The position numbers and the translations under genes were made by a program. From contig NZ_AJTN02000204.1 in assembly GCF_000305495.1 (NCBI RefSeq), forward strand, positions 1 to 64,000: 64,000 nt of DNA, given 5' to 3'. Numbering within the stretch: position 1 is the stretch's first letter; every line of letters starts with the position of its first letter. This document shows positions 62,808 to 64,000 of this stretch, one piece after another. The notes under the pieces are model-generated. The model did not search any database. It was not told where the DNA came from and saw only the letters and a program-made list of their open reading frames with translations. This stretch comes from Peribacillus psychrosaccharolyticus ATCC 23296. Lineage in GTDB: Bacteria; Bacillota; Bacilli; Bacillales; DSM-1321.

Positions 62808-64000
62808 CTATTTAACATACTTTTTTTGATCTGCCTGAAGGATTAATTCCCGAGCATGTTCCTTCGTTAAGTCAGTAATTTCGACCCCTGAAATCATGCG
62901 GCCGATTTCTTTAATTTTATCCTCTTCATTTAATGACTTCACAGATGTATTCGTCCGGCCGTCTTTGATATTCTTAGCAATAAACAGGTGAATATCTGCC
63001 ATTGCCGCAACCTGAGGCAAGTGGGAAATACATAACACTTGTGAGCCTGAAGCAACTTGATGAATTTTTTCTGCAATGGCTTGGGCGACTCTTCCGCTGA
63101 CACCTGTATCGACTTCATCAAAAATAATTGAAGTAATTCCTTGATGTTTGGAGAAAATGCTTTTCAGGGCAAGCATGATCCGCGATAATTCACCGCCAGA
63201 AGCAATTTTTGATAGTGGTTTTAACGGTTCCCCGGGGTTCGTTGATATATAAAACTCCATACTGTCGAGACCGTTTTTCCCCCACTTCGTCTGCGTCCGT
63301 AAAGGTAAACGCTGTTTTATGGAAATGTGCTTCGAATATCGTTTTTTCCATGTACAGCTCTTGTAACTCCTTCTGGATATGATTAGTAAGCTGTTTAGCA
63401 TATGTTTGCCGAAGCTCAGATAAATTCTTCGCTTCAACAAGTAAATCGGCTCGTATGGATTTGATTTGAGCTTCCAGCTTAACGATATGTGTTTCACGGT
63501 TTTGCAAGGTTTCAATTTCCTCTTCAATCATCGAACCATACTCAACAATTTCTTCAATGGTTTTCCCATATTTACGTTTGAGCTGATTAATTTCATTTAA
63601 ACGGCTTTCAATTAAATCGAGCCGCTCTGGATCATATTCGAGGGAATCCAATTGATCACGAATTAATGAGACGGCGTCTTCAATAATAAAGTAGCTGTTC
63701 GAAATGGATTCAGAAATCCCTTTTGTAGATTCATCAAGCGCAGCTGCTTCTTCAAGGTTATTCATCGCCAAAGACAGCCAATCTAATCCACGCTGCTCCC
63801 CAGTCAAAGACTGATACCCTGTTTGCAAGGACTCATGAAGACGTTCAAAGTTATTAATTTTCTTTTTCTCTTCAGTCAAGCTGTCATCTTCGCCCAGCAC
63901 CAGTTCAGCACTTTCGATTTCATCATGCTGAAACTGAATCAAATCGAGTCGATGAACCATTTGCTGTTCATTTTGACTCAATTTCTTTAATTGCTTAACT
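62808..64000 (-). pseudogene. recN: DNA repair protein RecN, 5'-partial and frameshifted
   Basis: The gene enters from beyond the right end; its start is not in the window. The coiled-coil arm (about 63290-64000) and the C-terminal ATPase lobe (62808-63290; SGGELSRIMLALKSIF signature, TSIIFDEVDTGVSGRVAQAIA Walker B, VLCISHLPQVAAMAD) are in different frames. They join as FTDADEVGENGLDSMEFYISTNPGEPLKPLS if one base is removed from the coding G5A5 run (plus T5C5, 63274-63283). RecN is an SMC-like double-strand-break repair protein and is normally intact, so a sequencing error is most likely. Confidence 0.9.

Noticed and set aside
1-64000. CRISPR arrays, tRNA/rRNA genes, transposases, phage genes
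   Set aside because: No regularly spaced repeats, cloverleaf or rRNA sequence, transposase or phage protein seen by eye on either strand; a dedicated tRNA and repeat search was not possible.

Overview
The window is a chromosomal segment of an aerobic, endospore-forming member of the Bacillaceae that is not Bacillus subtilis itself. Gene content and order follow the B. subtilis recN-spoIVB-spo0A-bkd-yqiW-yqiXYZ-yqjA-E-yqjH-yqjI-zwf-rnz-namA-proI-yqjP-yqjQ-yqjW-yqkB-D-E-F block, read mostly on the minus strand. Base composition, strong purine-rich ribosome binding sites, GTG/TTG starts, and LexA, WalR, sigma-54 and 0A-type sites all fit this assignment. I saw no rRNA, tRNA, CRISPR array, prophage or insertion sequence.

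Layout. Positions 1-8900: an accessory uptake operon (lipoprotein binding protein, ATPase, fused permease and a second membrane-anchored binding-protein-like gene) beside a YesMN-type two-component system and a frameshifted secreted endonuclease/phosphatase-family gene. 9000-13600: yqkF, yqkE, yqkD, yqkB, a YolD-like gene and an SOS-type Y-family polymerase. 13800-19350: a WalR-type cell-wall hydrolase, a 121-bp structured intergenic element, an ECF sigma/DUF4179 pair, a DUF3221-like lipoprotein, yqjQ (frameshifted) and yqjP. 19400-28100: proI behind a putative T-box attenuator, namA, manganese catalase, a RacA-like protein, an ABC_sub_bind importer with a frameshifted ATPase, a squalene-synthase-like gene and rnz. 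28200-34400: zwf, several small genes, a 160-bp tandem repeat, gnd (5' end damaged), DNA polymerase IV and a lone CheW. 34400-48500: M20 peptidase, acyl-CoA carboxyltransferase, methylmalonyl-CoA epimerase, Prli42, L,D-transpeptidase, YqjA, the ArtPQM importer, bacilliredoxin, then meaB-mutB-mutA. 48700-57600: the branched-chain keto acid dehydrogenase operon bcd-lpdV-bkdAA-bkdAB-bkdB with its sigma-54 promoter and activator bkdR, then yqzF. 57600-64000: glycerophosphodiesterase, a frameshifted DUF342/FapA gene, spo0A, spoIVB and the 3' part of recN (frameshifted, entering from beyond the window).

The metabolic theme is branched-chain amino acid breakdown. Bcd deaminates Leu/Ile/Val, the BKD complex makes branched acyl-CoAs, and the carboxyltransferase, epimerase and B12-dependent mutase with its MeaB chaperone can carry propionyl-CoA from Val/Ile to succinyl-CoA. 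The ptb and buk genes of the B. subtilis bkd operon are absent, so acyl-CoAs seem to be directed to fatty-acid priming or the methylmalonyl route rather than to acyl-phosphate.

Six genes carry reading-frame lesions (EEP gene, yqjQ, importer ATPase, gnd, DUF342 gene, recN). Four of them sit in homopolymer runs and recN is normally intact, so many may be sequencing errors; the yqjQ and gnd lesions are not of that type. Three ABC importers each carry a stem-loop directly after the binding-protein gene, and several terminators share one GGCTGCCGAG-type sequence. I did not find a clearly new defence or biosynthetic system. The least familiar items are the two-binding-protein importer with its own two-component system, the squalene-synthase-like enzyme with an altered second Asp motif, and the repeat block at 30.1-30.4 kb.
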